A DNA stretch of 64,000 nucleotides. Source: Ophthalmolycus amberensis. Lineage: Eukaryota > Chordata > Actinopteri > Perciformes > Zoarcidae. This document shows positions 1 to 13,689 of the stretch, one piece after another. The notes under the pieces are model-generated. The model did no database searches. It was not told where the DNA came from and saw only the letters and a list, made by a program, of their open reading frames with translations. The first letter of the stretch is position 1; each line of letters starts with the position of its first letter. Both the position numbers and the translations under genes were made by a program. The DNA lies in NCBI GenBank assembly GCA_024529925.1, contig JAFEUB010001791.1:806001-870000 (forward strand), given 5' to 3'.

Positions 1-583
1 TTGTTAGTTGCAGACCTATGTCATTGGATTATTATTACTGCAGCATTAACAAATACAGACTTTTAACAATGTAATTAGTCGAAGTGGAGAGACTTCTAGC
101 CACTTTATAAACGGTTTGGTAGCTTTCATCTTCAATATTTCAACTGATTGGAGGCTTTGAATTAAAAATCAGAATCTTAAAATGAACTAGTAACTACAGC
201 TGTTATACAAATACAGTAAATATAACGTAATCTATTCACCTCTGCGATGTAGTAGTACATCCATCCATCTTCTCTTCTGTGTCGAACCTTTTGTCACTGC
301 AGTCATTTCCTCCGTCCACCAGCAGGTTTCACTCTCGCACAAGAGAACGCTCTCCCCCCTCTCTCCTCAGCCCCCCCCCCCCCCCCCAGTCACTAAGCTG
401 TTTATCTGTCGCAGACACTTTTTAGACTGCCAACACATTCATTAATTAATTCATGCCCGTGTGCTCCAGGCCCCCCTCTCTCTCTTTAAAGGACTGCTTC
501 CTCTGCTTCAGACATCCTGATCCCCCCCCCCCCCCCCCGCCACACACACACACACCTGTATCTGACTCTGTCTCCGTCTTCAG

Positions 584-737
584 AACCGTATGCATGAGAG
601 TCTGGCTTTGTTCTACACCACCATCCATTCTCCTTGGTTCTTCAACACCTCCATCATCCTCTTCCTCAACAAGACTGACATCCTGGCAGACAAAGTCCAG
701 ACCTCTGACCTGCAGAAATACTTCCCCAGCTTCACAG
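584..737 (+). CDS. G-protein alpha subunit, penultimate coding exon
   Basis: The exon begins after a pyrimidine-rich tract ending in CAG and ends at ACAG followed by gtaagc. It is 154 nt long, a length I recall for the equivalent exon of several G-alpha genes. It translates from NRMHESLALF and contains FLNKTD, the NKxD guanine-specificity motif, followed by a YFPSF segment. These place it in the Ras-like GTPase domain of a heterotrimeric G-protein alpha subunit, which couples membrane receptors to effectors at the inner face of the plasma membrane. The closest remembered relatives are Gq/G11/G14/G15 (NRMxES.ALF, YFP). The preceding G-alpha exon with the DVGGQR motif is not visible in bases 1-583, so the gene starts left of the window. 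The exon ends in phase 1, which matches the acceptor at 3093. The exact paralogue is unresolved. Confidence 0.93.
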
Positions 738-3092
738 GTAAGCAGAGGGTGCCTGTGTTTGTTGTTTGTTTGTTAATAGTGAGGTTACATGGTACTGACG
801 GCCACCACTTTCCAGACTGAAATATTACATATTGACATTTTGTAAAGACACTTTGTGAATTAATCATCATACGAATGATTTTTCCTCTTGTGCCATCATG
901 AGTGACTTTTTTAAACTATGGATTGCCATGACGTTCAGCTCCCCCCCCTCGTGATGAATTGTAATAACTTTGGTGATCCCTTAAGTTTTCTTCAAGCTCG
1001 AAAAGCAGGTGAAATGTTACATTGTCCAATACTTTGGTTTATGACCAACTCTTTGTAAAACTAATGACAATCCCTTACACCTCAGCTGCCTATGCCTTTA
1101 TGACTCTATGACTTTAACTTTATTTTTAGGTTTATTTCGTAACATCTGCCCTGAGACTACAGATGAAAAATAGCCTCTTGGCTAACTCTGGCGCATTTAC
1201 AGCAATGTTGTATTAAAGTGCACCGTCCCGTATCAAATAAACCAATAAAAAAAAAATCAATCGCAGTAAAGTGAAGCAGAATTGAATCTTAATCTCGTTA
1301 AATCTACAATCTAAATCCTGAAGAAGTTTGTAGGGCAGCATCATAGTCGCTATGGAGATAGTGACGCGCTTAATGGATGTGCTCCAGTAAATTCCGACCA
1401 GGATGGAAAAACCTTTATTTCCATTTTGAGTATTAATTTTAAGAGCTATAAATACGACGGTTGCAATGTTGTTTTCCTCCTCTGACCAATTTGCTTTGGG
1501 CATGCAGCTCCCTCATCACATCCTGCTGCACCCACTACAATAATGTGTCATTGAAAAATAAAAATGTACTTTGCTGAGTGATTTGAGCCGCAGTGTGTCC
1601 CCGACTCTGACCGCTCCATCGCTGTCCTGGTGTCAGCGTAACATCCTTACATCTTTTTTAGCTAACGCTATTTATTTATTTCTCTTTGCGCACGCAAACA
1701 CACGCACACACACGCACACACACACACGGTTGCAAATGAGTCCCATCCAGGTACTTGGTGTGCTTAATGATGTGGCTGCAGCCTGTAGGTCTGCTGGTGT
1801 GCCCTAATAGTACCCCCCCCCCCCCTCCCTCTGTTACTCATGGCAACCCCAGACCGATACCGAGCTTCACACAAGCCCTGCACACCCACCCCACCCCACC
1901 AGTGTAAATGTGTGAGAGGTGTGTATGTGTGCAAGGTGGGAATGATGGACTTCAAGTGATTGTGTGCGTGTGTGCAGTACGACCACTGTGTTTTACCATC
2001 AGTGCTAAAATAGTGACTCACACAGGGTCAAGCTACTTGATGTCAATTCAACGTTAACAACTGCGAGCCGTTCGTACCTCTGGTTGCTAATGCTGCCGTG
2101 TTCCTGTGTGGCCCTCCTAACCGCTGCTGTAACCACATGTGAAGGCTGCTGTAGTCCGACAAAACGTTAACACGGGGAGAGGCTCGGTGGGTTGGACCAG
2201 CGCTGAATTGATTCGTCAATTAAACGATTACTCTGGTGACGCAGAAGTCATTTATCAAGCATAAAAAAATCACAATCACTGCTTACAGCTTTTTATGTTT
2301 AATTTAGGGCTGCAACCAATGATTATTGTAATTTGATTGTCTATCTATTTCCTCGATTAATCAATTATTCATTTCGATTATAATAATGAAATATGGAAAT
2401 AGTTCCCACAGCCCAAGGTAATCTATTACAATAGCTTTTCATTCCACCATCAGTTCAAAAACCCAAAAATGTCCAGTTTACTATCAAATATGACAAGTTG
2501 TTTGTCTTTAGTCGAACAAAAAAGCCACTTTGAAGACATCACTGTGGGCCATAGGAACTTTTGATGGGCACTATTTTTTACATTTTACATTAAAGAGATT
2601 CATTGAAAGAATGATGGAATTTTAAATTTGTATTAGTTAGTTAGTCCCTTAATAAATGGGATCCCCCTGTTCTGGCTCTCGCTGCCTTTATGTAATATTT
2701 ATGTGATGCTCCAACGTTTTTATCGACCAGTCTTTTTTTCAATTCTTCAGCTTTCGCCTTTACGTCATCACAACATCCCGATGACATGACAGAGGTAGTT
2801 ATCAATGTAATAACTATTTACAGAAATAACAAACAAGAAAACTCGCTAAAATCGATTTCCGGCCCTGTGGTGAGGAAAACTGCCTGTAATCATCCTGTTA
2901 TTCAATTTGCAGTTGTGCGCTCCAACTGCTCTTTATCCAACAAAATCACTCCGGCTGGGAAATCATAAAGCAAAACTTTGTGATGAGCTTTTCTCTTGTC
3001 CCAAGATTGTTAAGAATTTAGAGAATGAAGAAGGATTGTGTTTCCGTATTCTAGCCTCACGGCATTACTGTCCTTCTCGTCTCTGTTAACAG
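738..3092 (+). other. last intron of the G-alpha gene
   Basis: This intron is bounded by gtaagc at 738 and ttaacag before 3093. It contains a short CA tract near 1700, a 13-base C run at 1813-1825 and a decayed MITE fragment from about 2307. I see no other coding segment in it. Confidence 0.85.
2307..2600. mobile_element. decayed non-autonomous DNA transposon (teleost 'gggctgcaac' MITE family)
   Basis: The segment opens with gggctgcaaccaatgatta, then has an AT-rich part with the palindrome-like tcgattaatcaatta. It continues with agcccaaggtaat, caaaaacccaaaaatg and cagtttactatcaaatatgac. This order of motifs is familiar from a very abundant teleost MITE, probably hAT-related. No clean terminal repeats or target duplication are visible, so the boundaries are approximate. 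It lies inside the G-alpha intron. Confidence 0.55.
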
Positions 3093-3298
3093 GTAAGAGG
3101 CGTGACCCCGAGGACGCCAAGGACTACATACGCAAGCTGTACGAGCAGCAGGCCGCCAACCGCGACAAAAGGGACGAGTGGAAGACTCTGTACCCGCACT
3201 TCACCTGCGCCACAGACACCAACAACATCCGCAGGGTCTTCAGCGACGTCAAGGACACGGTTCTGCTCAAGTCTCTCAGGGACTACGGGGTCATCTGA
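3093..3298 (+). CDS. G-protein alpha subunit, terminal coding exon
   Basis: The acceptor ctgttaacag joins in phase 1 to the exon ending at 737, giving G-KRRDPEDAKDYIRKLY and running 68 codons to TGA at 3296-3298. It holds the TCATDT motif (HFTCATDTNNIRRVF), which contacts the guanine base in all G-alpha proteins, and the alpha-5 helix that inserts into the receptor. The tail ends DYGVI. It does not match the endings of Gs (QYELL), Gi (DCGLF), Gq (EYNLV) or G15 (EINLL) that I know, so receptor selectivity may differ. Candidates are a diverged teleost gna14/gna15-type copy or the fish-retained Gv class; I cannot decide from sequence alone. About 20 residues with several charges (RDKRDEWKTL) lie between the YI-helix and TCAT, somewhat longer than in Gq. 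Confidence 0.93.
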
Positions 3299-5071
3299 AA
3301 CGTTTCACACGGACGTGGAGAACAGGAGGAAGACGGTGGTCCTTGACCCTGCCTGCACTATTCACTTCCTCTTTTTCTATGACTTTGTTTCCTGAGGCAA
3401 CAATCAGACCATCCGCCATGCTTCTGTCCACCCCTCATCCTCCTGCTCGTCTTCTCTTATCGAGCCTTAATGAAGAAGGGAAGCTGGAGAACAAAAAGGC
3501 CAAGTTTGTACTCATCTCTCACCTTCACCACCCCCACTCTCGCCTCCTCTTCCTCTCGAGTAGAAAAGGTGAAGACGTTTAGGGAGATTGGAAGAGACAA
3601 CTCGACTTCTGATCAGGGAGCGAGGAGCCAGTAATCCCCCCCCCCCCCCCACCTTGTTGAGTGTTTGGTTGATGCAGTGACTGAATTGAACCATAATTGA
3701 AGCAGAAGCAGAGATGCTATCAAGTACTGTGCTGCCATTAACGGAGTAATGACTTTTACAAGTGGAGATGGGGCCATGCTCGGGTACACCAACCTGCCAC
3801 TCACATTTTTAACGCTTTTCTTTTTGGGTCCACCAGGTACAAACACTGTCAACACAAAAACTGTTTCTATTGTGTAACATAAATAGCAATACACGAGGTA
3901 CAATCCACTGCTCCATTTATTATCAGACATCCTGAATTGGGGGATTTTCTCTCTGTGATTAACGTCACCACAGTCTTCGTCAGAGAGCCAAAATCCTTAT
4001 TGACTACAGTTATCTCACACTGGCAGTACTGCTATCTGTTCGGCACCGTCTCCACCAATTATTATGTGCAGAAAGATTGCGTGACCAGCATCTTTGGCGT
4101 CGATACCCTGTGTGATAACATCCTTTAGGTTCACCTCCAGTAGGCTGAACAACAGGTGAGTGAGTCTTCAATCAGTACAAACAGTGAGTGGAAAACACAA
4201 CGAATGTGATGTGGACGAAAGAAAACCAAATGATTCAACAACTGGATACTTCTGGTCTCTGTTCAAGAGTTTTGCAGATAGAGCACAATTTCTTCCATTT
4301 TTTTTTAAATGAAATTTTCTAATTCAAACGTAATTCCAGCTGTTTTTGGTCGGTGGGTCCACCTGTTGTTGGCGTGCGTCAGTTTCATTGCAGAGCAACA
4401 GATTAGTTCTCCGTCTCAAAGCTAATTGTCCGTGTTGTCTTACCGGTACGAGGGGAAAGATAAGCTCATGAAGGAGGTTTGAATGGTTTATGTTCAAAAC
4501 ACTGCAGATAAAAGTACTTTAAAGCGTCAACACTTTTAGATTAACAGTGGATACTTGTGTGACTGTTAGCTCTACGGAGCGTTAGCATCTTTCAGCCTGC
4601 AACTTTAGTCTGTGTTCTGGTTTACTCTCGCCGCTCTCGTACTGTTGTTTACCGACGCAGCAGGCAGCTGTTTTGAGCAAAAAAGTTTGGATTAAATCTC
4701 CGTATGCTCCCTGCCCAGCGTGAAGCATCAGACAGACACAGTGAGCGACTCGCTGGTGAACATAGTGGAGCATTTAGCAGCTAAAGAGACAGATGTTTCT
4801 CTCAGGAGTGGGTGGAGAACAAAAACGGAAGGTGAATATTGGACTTCCATTCACCAACTAGATGAATGCTTGTGTTTCACCAAAACTGCTGTTTGCTAAG
4901 TTCTCCATATACAAATTACAAGGTGTCAATGTTGGGACTCAAAATATCAGCTAAAGCTGGTTCTAGTGCTTAAAAGTCAATTTTTCAGAGTGTCAAATAT
5001 ACGAATGGTCACAGTATCTGAAATGAACCTGTTTTGTACGTTTCAACATTCAGTTTCCATAAAGCAATAAA
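3299..5071 (+). other. probable 3' UTR and downstream flank of the G-alpha gene
   Basis: Non-coding sequence follows the stop codon, including a 15-base C run at 3636-3650. The clearest polyadenylation hexamer is AATAAA at 5066-5071, about 1.8 kb after the stop; another lies near 5724. The true transcript end cannot be fixed from sequence. Confidence 0.35.
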
Positions 5072-7301
5072 GCCAACAATGCAACCCTCAAAGCAATAAT
5101 GCACAACAGTGAAATCAATGCCATGAACTTGAGCACAAATCACAGACGGAGGCTGACAAGCTTTAAAAGGTCACGAGTGAAAGAACCGAGAAAACAGCTC
5201 GATTCACACGACGAGTTCAAACCAACGATGGTGGAAAAAAAAAACATCCAACGGGCGATCTGCTGAGTGAAGAGTAAATAATATTAACATGAACTCTATG
5301 CACATCCTAGATTTGGGCTGCTGTTTCGTTCATTGTATATAGACTGTTTTGATCTCCACACTGTACATTTACTGATGACTACTGGATTGAGTTTTGACTG
5401 CTGTATTTTTTTTTAATACTGTTTACCAAACTATGATCGTCTAGAGAACTACTTTTTGGCATCGGGAAACCTCCTCTCATAGGATGACAAGTGAATTATT
5501 TTGTGTAGACTCAGGTGGAGGAAGTGGGCAATTAGTTTGTTTTCTAGTGAATATTAAAAACAAACTTTTGAAACACACCCCTCTGCTTCCCTTTGTTTGT
5601 CTCCTCTGGCAGACATGGACAGAGAGTGTCTCCTTGTGTGTCTGTGTGGTGTGTTTTCTGTCACCAACACTAAGATGGTCTCACAGGCTGCCATCACACG
5701 CTCGCTGTGACTCGCAGTTTGCAAATAAAACAATCGGGATTTGCATAGGATTGACACATGGGTTTTTTGTCACGCCGTACTTATTTCAAAACACAGGTGA
5801 CACGTCCATTAAAGGGGAAAACTTTCACCATGTTCGGAGTCTGAAAATGTAGATTTGACAGTTGAGGGTAGTCCAGGCTTGACAGAGTTGTTTACGTAAA
5901 CTGTCTTATTCCTCCACCCTGCTTGCAGAGGCAAAGTAGTTCCCCATTAGAGTGACAAATCGCTTTCCCAAACTAAATTCAGACAGTTTTCTTCGAGCGT
6001 GAATCCACTGACAGCAAAAGAGCACGTCGCGTGACACACGTTTACATAACAAATATTATACAGACAGACAGATAGTGAAGCATGTCCCCGAGTAATTTCA
6101 CTGTAACACACCACACACACACACACTGTGGCTGGTAGTGGCTGTCAGAGCACCGCACCACGGGAGTGTGAGAGTGTGATCCTGTGGCCCTGGTGACTGT
6201 CAATCTCATCCAGACGACTTGACATTCTCAAGAGTGTGTGCAAAAAAGAAGTACAGGGGGGGGGGGGGTGTGTGTGTGTGCGTGTGTGTGTGTGTAATCC
6301 TCCCAGACAGTGACCGGGCTATGGCAGTCCTACTGCCTCAGTCTAACAGCTTTGTCTGCAGTTGAAGGTGCCTTGTTGAAAACTGAAGATGGCCGACTTC
6401 CGGTACGGTTTAGAGCATGGTTACCTCCACTCCACTATATTTACAACATTAGCATTGGCAACTTCCTGCTGTTTAAAATCTAAATGTAGCAGTTATTCTG
6501 CTCTCGCTTTGTACAGGAAAGCTTAGCAGATAGCTAGTAGATCCATGAAATAAAGACCCAGGAATCCGTAGTAGAGTGCAGGGCTTTTAGTGAGAATTCT
6601 TTGTAAAACTGTGGAAACATAACATGAAATATGGTCATTAACATGAGACTTGCCTGACTAGTTAGCGTCTAAGCTGATATTAACATTGATGTTACTGGAG
6701 AAATGCTAATGGGGATTAGCATCTATTACAACACAAACATTATCTTAAAACAGCAAATATCATAGTAGATATGTACATCATGCTACATACAGAAATACTT
6801 ACAGACAGTAACCGCAGCATGTCCTCTCAGTCGAGTCAGAAACAAAGAAGAAACTACGGCAAGAGAGGAGGGATAAATATAAGAACAAAAATGCAATAAC
6901 ATTCTACACCACTTGGTGTCTCTGATGCAACACAGAAATGTGGGGGCAGAACACCAATCACCAGGACACATGATGATCTATATTAGTGCAGGAAGTCGGA
7001 TTATTGCAGCGTAAACATGCAAAAGTACAGGACAAGTAATGATCTGACATTGACTGACTGCCGACTCCTCACTCACTACTCTTAGCCTGATTCGCTGCTT
7101 GTTTTTGAGTTTGAATGAAGTGTGTTTTAAGACACCTTACAGCCCATTGATGTTTAAACGCGAGGTCAACCAATTGTGGGTTGTATTCATTCACTCACAC
7201 AACGCAGCGTACAGTGCATTATAATCCAAGTAATGGAGGTCAAAAAAACACCTATCACGCATTGGTGTCCTGTGTGAAAGTAGAAATCAATGTTGATTCG
7301 T

Positions 7302-7359
7302 CACGTAAGTATCGTACTCACGTAAGTATCTTACTCACGTAACTATCGTACTCACGTAA
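7302..7359. repeat. 17-bp tandem repeat, about 3.4 copies
   Basis: The unit cacgtaagtatcgtact repeats three times with one substitution in each of copies two and three, then a partial copy follows. The repeated CACGTAA also resembles an E-box core, but no function is implied. Confidence 0.85.
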
Positions 7360-9876
7360 CGCCAATTCCATAGTTAGTAATTGTAACCCAAACCACAAAC
7401 TCGCGGAAATTGACACGGTTGCTGGACATTCGTAAGAGAACGCACGAAAATGAGGAATAACTTTTAATAAGATATCATACAAACTGTTGGTTCCACCACC
7501 TCATTCAAATAAAGAGAGAACAAGAGAACAGTAGTTTGGTTTTCCGCTGTAAGACTCATCAGTACTGACTGGAATCCTCTGCATGAGCTCCAGTTTGGGG
7601 GCAGACCCAATTTTGCATGGCTGACATTTAATATGATGGATTCCTCTGGGACTGTGTGCCAGTCTCCTAAATATTGGATGTGCTGGCAAAGATGAGGGGA
7701 TTTGATTTGACAACAGGTGGGAAGCCAGGCTTTGGTGGACCATCGCTGATAATTAGGGATTTGTTTATGTAAATCTCAACTCCATCAGATACCACCGCTG
7801 TTGCTGTTCCCATCGTGCCCATCTCGCCTGCAACCCCAGCAGCTTACATTTGCTCAGCTCCCCTGGGTGCCGAGCGGCTTGGTGAGAGGTCCAGCAGCTC
7901 GTGTGATCTCCTGAGCAGAAGCAGAGCTGAGATGTGTGGCGCAGGTTAGCCGGTGGGCTTTTATTTGCTGCCTGGTTTGTTGCTGTGGACTGTCTGTTGC
8001 TGATAAGAGCCGGTCAAAGCTTTTTCCATTTCCTACAATGCTCCTTTAAAGCAGATACACGCCTGCTGTGCACTTATCAAACATACGCTGCACATAAACA
8101 GATGAACACACAGATTCTAGCGTCGGCTGCAATCACAACAATTACCTGTCAAGATTAGCGGGTAAAAATTGGTCTGAACACCTGTAGAACACAATGAGAC
8201 TCGATACAGCAGAGTGAGGCTGTGAATGTTCAGAGAGGTGCAGGTTTAACTGGTGTGCTGATTGTTGAAGCTGTAGTTTGTGATGTTGAATGTGGATCGC
8301 ATCAACCACTCTGCGCCTTTTCACCGGGGCAGAGAAGATGTTTTTCGACAGCTCTTTTTCAAAGCCTCTGCAGCATATGGGCACGAAGAAAGAAAAAAAA
8401 AAAGGTGCTTATCAGCAGAAGAAATGAATCAATTTGCCAGCATGAATCACCACTCGGTTTCCCAAAAAACAGCTCCAGGATTTGCAACAGCAGCTGGCCC
8501 TTTGTGGCCTTGCTGTGTGCTGTTTCAAAAACATTGCGCAACTCGGAGGGGGCCAGAGCTCGAATGCATCGATAAACCCTTCAGGATCCTGACCTGGTTT
8601 AACAAGACCTCTCCGAGCGTCCGTCAGTTCTGAAAACCATTTAAGAAAAAAGCACAAATAAGAAGAGTTTTTATTTAGCAATAAAATCTAAAGTAATGTT
8701 GCTCTTGTTCTATAGCCAGCCTGTTTATGGGATTTTTGTTTGTCGTCGTTGTTGGAGATATCATCACAGCTAATAATTCAGCTGCAAAAAATGATTATGG
8801 TGATGAGAAACATGATGGCAATGATGTTGATGATGAAAAAGACAAAAAAACATTTATTTTCTGATGCGTTCTCTGCTCAGCATCACTCTCGGACTGCACC
8901 TTGTGCATTGATGAGTGTTTTTTTAGAAGCTGCTGTAGGGCTTTTGCTTTATTAATGTGGAGTAACACAAAACGTTCCCAATTAAAATAAAGATGAATTA
9001 CAGGAGCGGGTGCCCTGTTGTGGCTCTATACTTTTAGTACGTGTCTCTAAATCTCTGACAGGTCGTGAAGCACTGAAGGCTGCTCGGGTCCCCGCGGCGG
9101 CGTCGCAGCATGAACACATCACATCGCTGTCTGAGAGTTACTTCACGTGCTATAATTCTAGTTGTAGCGTCTAAAAAATATGCTGCATTGTGAAAGCTTT
9201 TACCCCCGAAAGATTTCAGGAACCAACTTTATTTAATTTACAATTTGAACAAAAGGAGACAAAAGGTTCCTGATTTAAATTAAAGCTGAAAAACATAAAA
9301 TCACCAAAGATTGGATTTCTGAGGTTGGTAAATTTCCTGGAAATTCAAATTCTCCGTGAATTAAAAAGAAAAGAAAAACAATGAAAAGACTGATACACTT
9401 CTTCTTCTCATTCTTAATTATTTCTTACTAATTGCAAAAAAAGAATCTATTATTGCACAACAGGTCATCTGATCATGCAAGCATGTAAAATGTGTCCACA
9501 CGCAAGAATAGGGAATTGAATAAAGAGAGGCAAGTTTATAAAGGAAAAGAGATTAAGTGGAAATATAAAGGAAGTCGTCACATTGGTTTCAACGCAGAAG
9601 CTGATTCAGAGTTTAGAGCCCTGACAGCCGAGGCTTCTTCACATGTCTCTCTATTTAACATTGGAATCTGTCCAATGTATTTCTATATAAAAGACAAGGA
9701 AGTGGTGTTGAACTGCTGTTATTGTCTTTGTGCATCACAAGAAGCTTTTGTGTTTTTCCTCTTTTTTTTACGCTGCGTGGTGCCACTCTAATCACTTCAT
9801 CAAATGGAGCACCAAGCTAGAGAAAGACTGACGATCATCTGCTCTTATCTCTCTTGGGGCTCAATGTTACAGCACA

Positions 9877-9887
9877 ACACACACACA

Positions 9888-9921
<34 letters not shown>
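9877..9921. repeat. (CA)n microsatellite
   Basis: A nearly pure CA dinucleotide tract with one interruption (cacatacac). It produces spurious THTH/VCVC reading frames. Confidence 0.85.
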
Positions 9922-12900
9922 GTTATTGGCATTGATGTATTTTAAGTCTCCTTCACCTCCTCCTCCCACACAAATACATAACAGCAAAGTTTCCAAAAAG
10001 TTCTTTTTTCCCCAGTTGGCCAGACACTCAGTGAGCTACACACTGTTTACCCCATTATCGTCCCTGACCGCTGACACCGAATCAAATGGAAAAGTACAAA
10101 CACATATATTTGTAGCTGGGGGGGAGACGCTGCCGAGATATGAGATCCACATCAGGTCAGCAGCTTAGCTCGATTAAATGCAGAAGTTTTGTTTCGGTGG
10201 CCCGCTCCTCCTCCCCGAGGGGAATACATTGTCTGGTCTGGTTCAGAGTTCAGTCTGTAAAATATTTTAAAAGCTGCTGGTTGTATTACTCTGCAAGGAT
10301 TCAAAAAACCTAGTTTGTCTGGAATGATGGTGGGGGAGGGGTGTGCAAATAAGAGAGAATCTGCAGGTGTTTCTCAATAAAGTCCACAGAAACGTCGAAG
10401 AATTAGAAGCTGGTGGTTGAAAGACAAAAGGCTTCGTAGCTCAAATGTCCTCAAGAATCACTGTGTTTAGCTTTAATGTGCACAGTCTGTAACAACTGTT
10501 ACTACGTCTGTTGAACAACTGTCGCTGTTAGATTTGAATCAGCTATGGCTAGCTCGTTTGCTAATTTGTGACGACAAATTTTGGAGCTTGCCGAACAAAA
10601 GCCCTGAATCAGAGGCAAATTGGGAGTTACATTTCTGGAGCTTTCGGACACTAACATTCCTTCTGTTCTTGGTCCAGGCTCACCACTTCATCACGCGGAG
10701 GAATCCAATGTGCCTGCTGTGCCTAGCTACGATTGCTAAGCTATGACTGGACAATCGCTGTTCTGGGGGTTCAGCTAACGGTCAAGTAGATAGACACGAT
10801 TAACTCAACAGAAAGCTGTTGGTTGATTAAACACAGGAGGATTCAATCAGGGGGCGAGGCAGACAATCACAAAGGCGGGGAAACATACAAAGGCAGGAAG
10901 TGAAGTGAACGCGGGATACAAGAGGCAGGGAAATTCAAAATAAAACAGGAAACAAACCGTGACGTGTTGAAATGTGTCTGTTTGAGTTTATAGAGGAAGA
11001 TTTTAGAGAAGATCTTAAGTACCAAACACGACCTTTCATTATTAAAGACTACTTTATTACTCTGTCGTATTTTTTTTAACCAAACAACCAATCTACTTCC
11101 TGTTTACATCGGCACCCACCCGCATCCGCAGTGTACGTGAAGAGTCACGTGATATTCATTTTCAGAAGTTTTAGTCTGGACGGAGATCATCTCGAAAACG
11201 ATGCTGAAATGCCCGTGTGGACGGAGATGGTTTTCGAGTAGTGTGGCCATGGCCTAAGTAAGAGTACACTTTATTCAATAAGAAATGTAACTCGTCCTTT
11301 TTGGCTCCTACAGGCAGTATCACAGGTGACGTGGGGGGGGGGGGGGGGGAATAGTTATGGAAAGGAAAAAATGTTGTTAAATTCTTACCAGAATAATTTA
11401 AAAAAAGGTGTCGACATGTTCCTCACGTAATTCGCCTGCAGTGACGTGCATGTGCAATGGACTGGTTGAGCAGAAGTGAAACCTCTCCACGTGTGAGTGC
11501 TGCACAGGCTCCTGAAATGTGATAGAAGTAATTATGGCACTCAGCGGTGCATGCAGGAAATGCAGATCAGCAGCTCTCTGAGAGAACTCTTCAACGGCGG
11601 CTTCGGCTGTCTGTCCTGCTCAATTACAGGCTGAGGAGAAAGCCTGACACTTCTTCAGTCAACCACTCTAATGTACAGTTAATGTACAACTGCTTCTGGC
11701 TCTTCAGGCGCATGTTTTACCTTCATCTACATAAAAAGAACAGATCATATATTTTAAGGGGAAGAGAAGTCTTGTGCAGCCGGTAACACATTTTACGTGG
11801 GCTGCAATTAACAACTATTTTTTAATTGATTAAATTGTATTATTTTGTGTATTCCTTTAAGCCACTAGTGGGATTTTAGCTGATGTTTTTATCCAGCTGT
11901 TGATTAAGCTTCCCAAAACCATGTTTTTTATGCTGGTCACACGATTCCTGATTCCCGTAAAGTGGGTTACTCGTCCACTATGTGATATTTGTGCGAGCCA
12001 GCTCCAGTGTGTGGCTGCTTATTTAGCCTGGAAGCTTCAGGGAGTTAGCAGGAGTTCTGTGTTTCCTTCCCAGAGGTGAGTAATGAGAATCACAGAGACA
12101 GATGTTGTGTGTACGCAGCGGCTGATGTTTTCCACGAGCGTCTTCCACCATGGGAGCCAGGAAAGAGATGTGCGACACACTTTGGATCCCCGGGTAACAA
12201 TTTGGGTAACAATTTTCCTGGGCATCACATTATTGCACTGTGCCAAAGAACAACCGGGCAGCAGAGATGAAAGAAGATGATTCAAGTTACCAAAATGTAC
12301 ACGTGAATGTTTAATGAGCAACAGCTTCCCAGAGTGTTTTATCTTGAATTTGGCTCCTTTCTCTTTCCCCCCCTCATCTCTTTGAATTTAACTTAATTTT
12401 GTCTTTTCAAACATTATAAATATTGAACTATTGTTTCTCTCTTCATCGTCAAGTTCAGCAAGGAATGCGAGTAATACTCGGGGGATAATATAAGACCAGC
12501 AACAGCAACGAGATAACAACCAACCTGATAAACTAAATAAAACTTGAACACACATATTCAGTCGGAAGATCAGTTTGTCCTCGTGACTTTAAAGTGTTAC
12601 TGTATATCAAACCTGAAAGCATTAGTCATATACATTGTATAAAGACCTCCGTACGAACACGGTAGCAGAAATGACACCATCATCACTGTCACCTGGTCTT
12701 TCCGGCTCCTAATCTTAGCTGCCCGTCAGCCTTCAGGATAATCAGTTGCGCCCACACTCGGCCTTTGTTCTTGTCCTTTGTCCGGGTCCACAGCAGCAGC
12801 AGCAGGAAGTGGGAACGGCGTTATGGAATAATGGAGCTCTGGACTGGTGCGACTTCACCAGTCACAGCAGGACTACAGCACGCTAAATGATGCATCATTA

Positions 12901-13647
12901 CAGCGATTATATAGCGTAATGGCAATGAAATTGGGCTCAGGCGGCACGGCGGCAGCATTTCACATCAATCATTTCCTTTTTTTCAGGCTCTCCTCTTTCA
13001 GGTTTTTCCTTTTAGTATATCTGCATCTGTTTATCTCCCTCTGAGGTTTTGTTTGTCTTTCTGCCTTTTACCTTCTCGGCCTACGTCGTTCTGCTCTCAT
13101 GAATGAGGAAGAGACCTGGAGACAACAAACGTGTTTCTCTGTGCAGGAGAATCCGGCGAACCATTGTGCTTGTGATGAAATAATCTCTACTATGTGGGGA
13201 AACGGTTGGGGGCTGGAACATGTGCATGACGCCAATTACAAAGCTTCATTCATACCGGCCACATACACAGTGTGGTGTATACAGCAGTGCGGGTTTCTTA
13301 GGACCAGATTGCCGCCACGTTACCGGAGTGACGTTGAGTCAGTAAAAGCGAGGGGGTGTGCCTAAATCATCACCAGCATTTGACTATATTCCCCCTTTGA
13401 CCAAAATGCGGTTCGCAATGGCAGAGGAAGTGCAGAAGAAGAATTACTGTAACTTCCCTGAAAGCTTTGGCCAAAATATGAGATATTCATGTCTTCTCCA
13501 GTTTAGACACTCACAAGAATCCTTTTTCTTTGAGCTGATGTTCATCTGGTGGCCCTCAGTAAGTTTTGTTCCATTTAATCAGCTGTTTCTCCGCCGTGGA
13601 ACCGGACAAACGTTAAGAAGAGAATAAGTATCTGTGTGTATTTATGT

Positions 13648-13689
<42 letters not shown>

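Noticed and set aside
7302..7359. CRISPR-like array
   Set aside because: The 17-bp units are directly contiguous without spacers, and the window is vertebrate.
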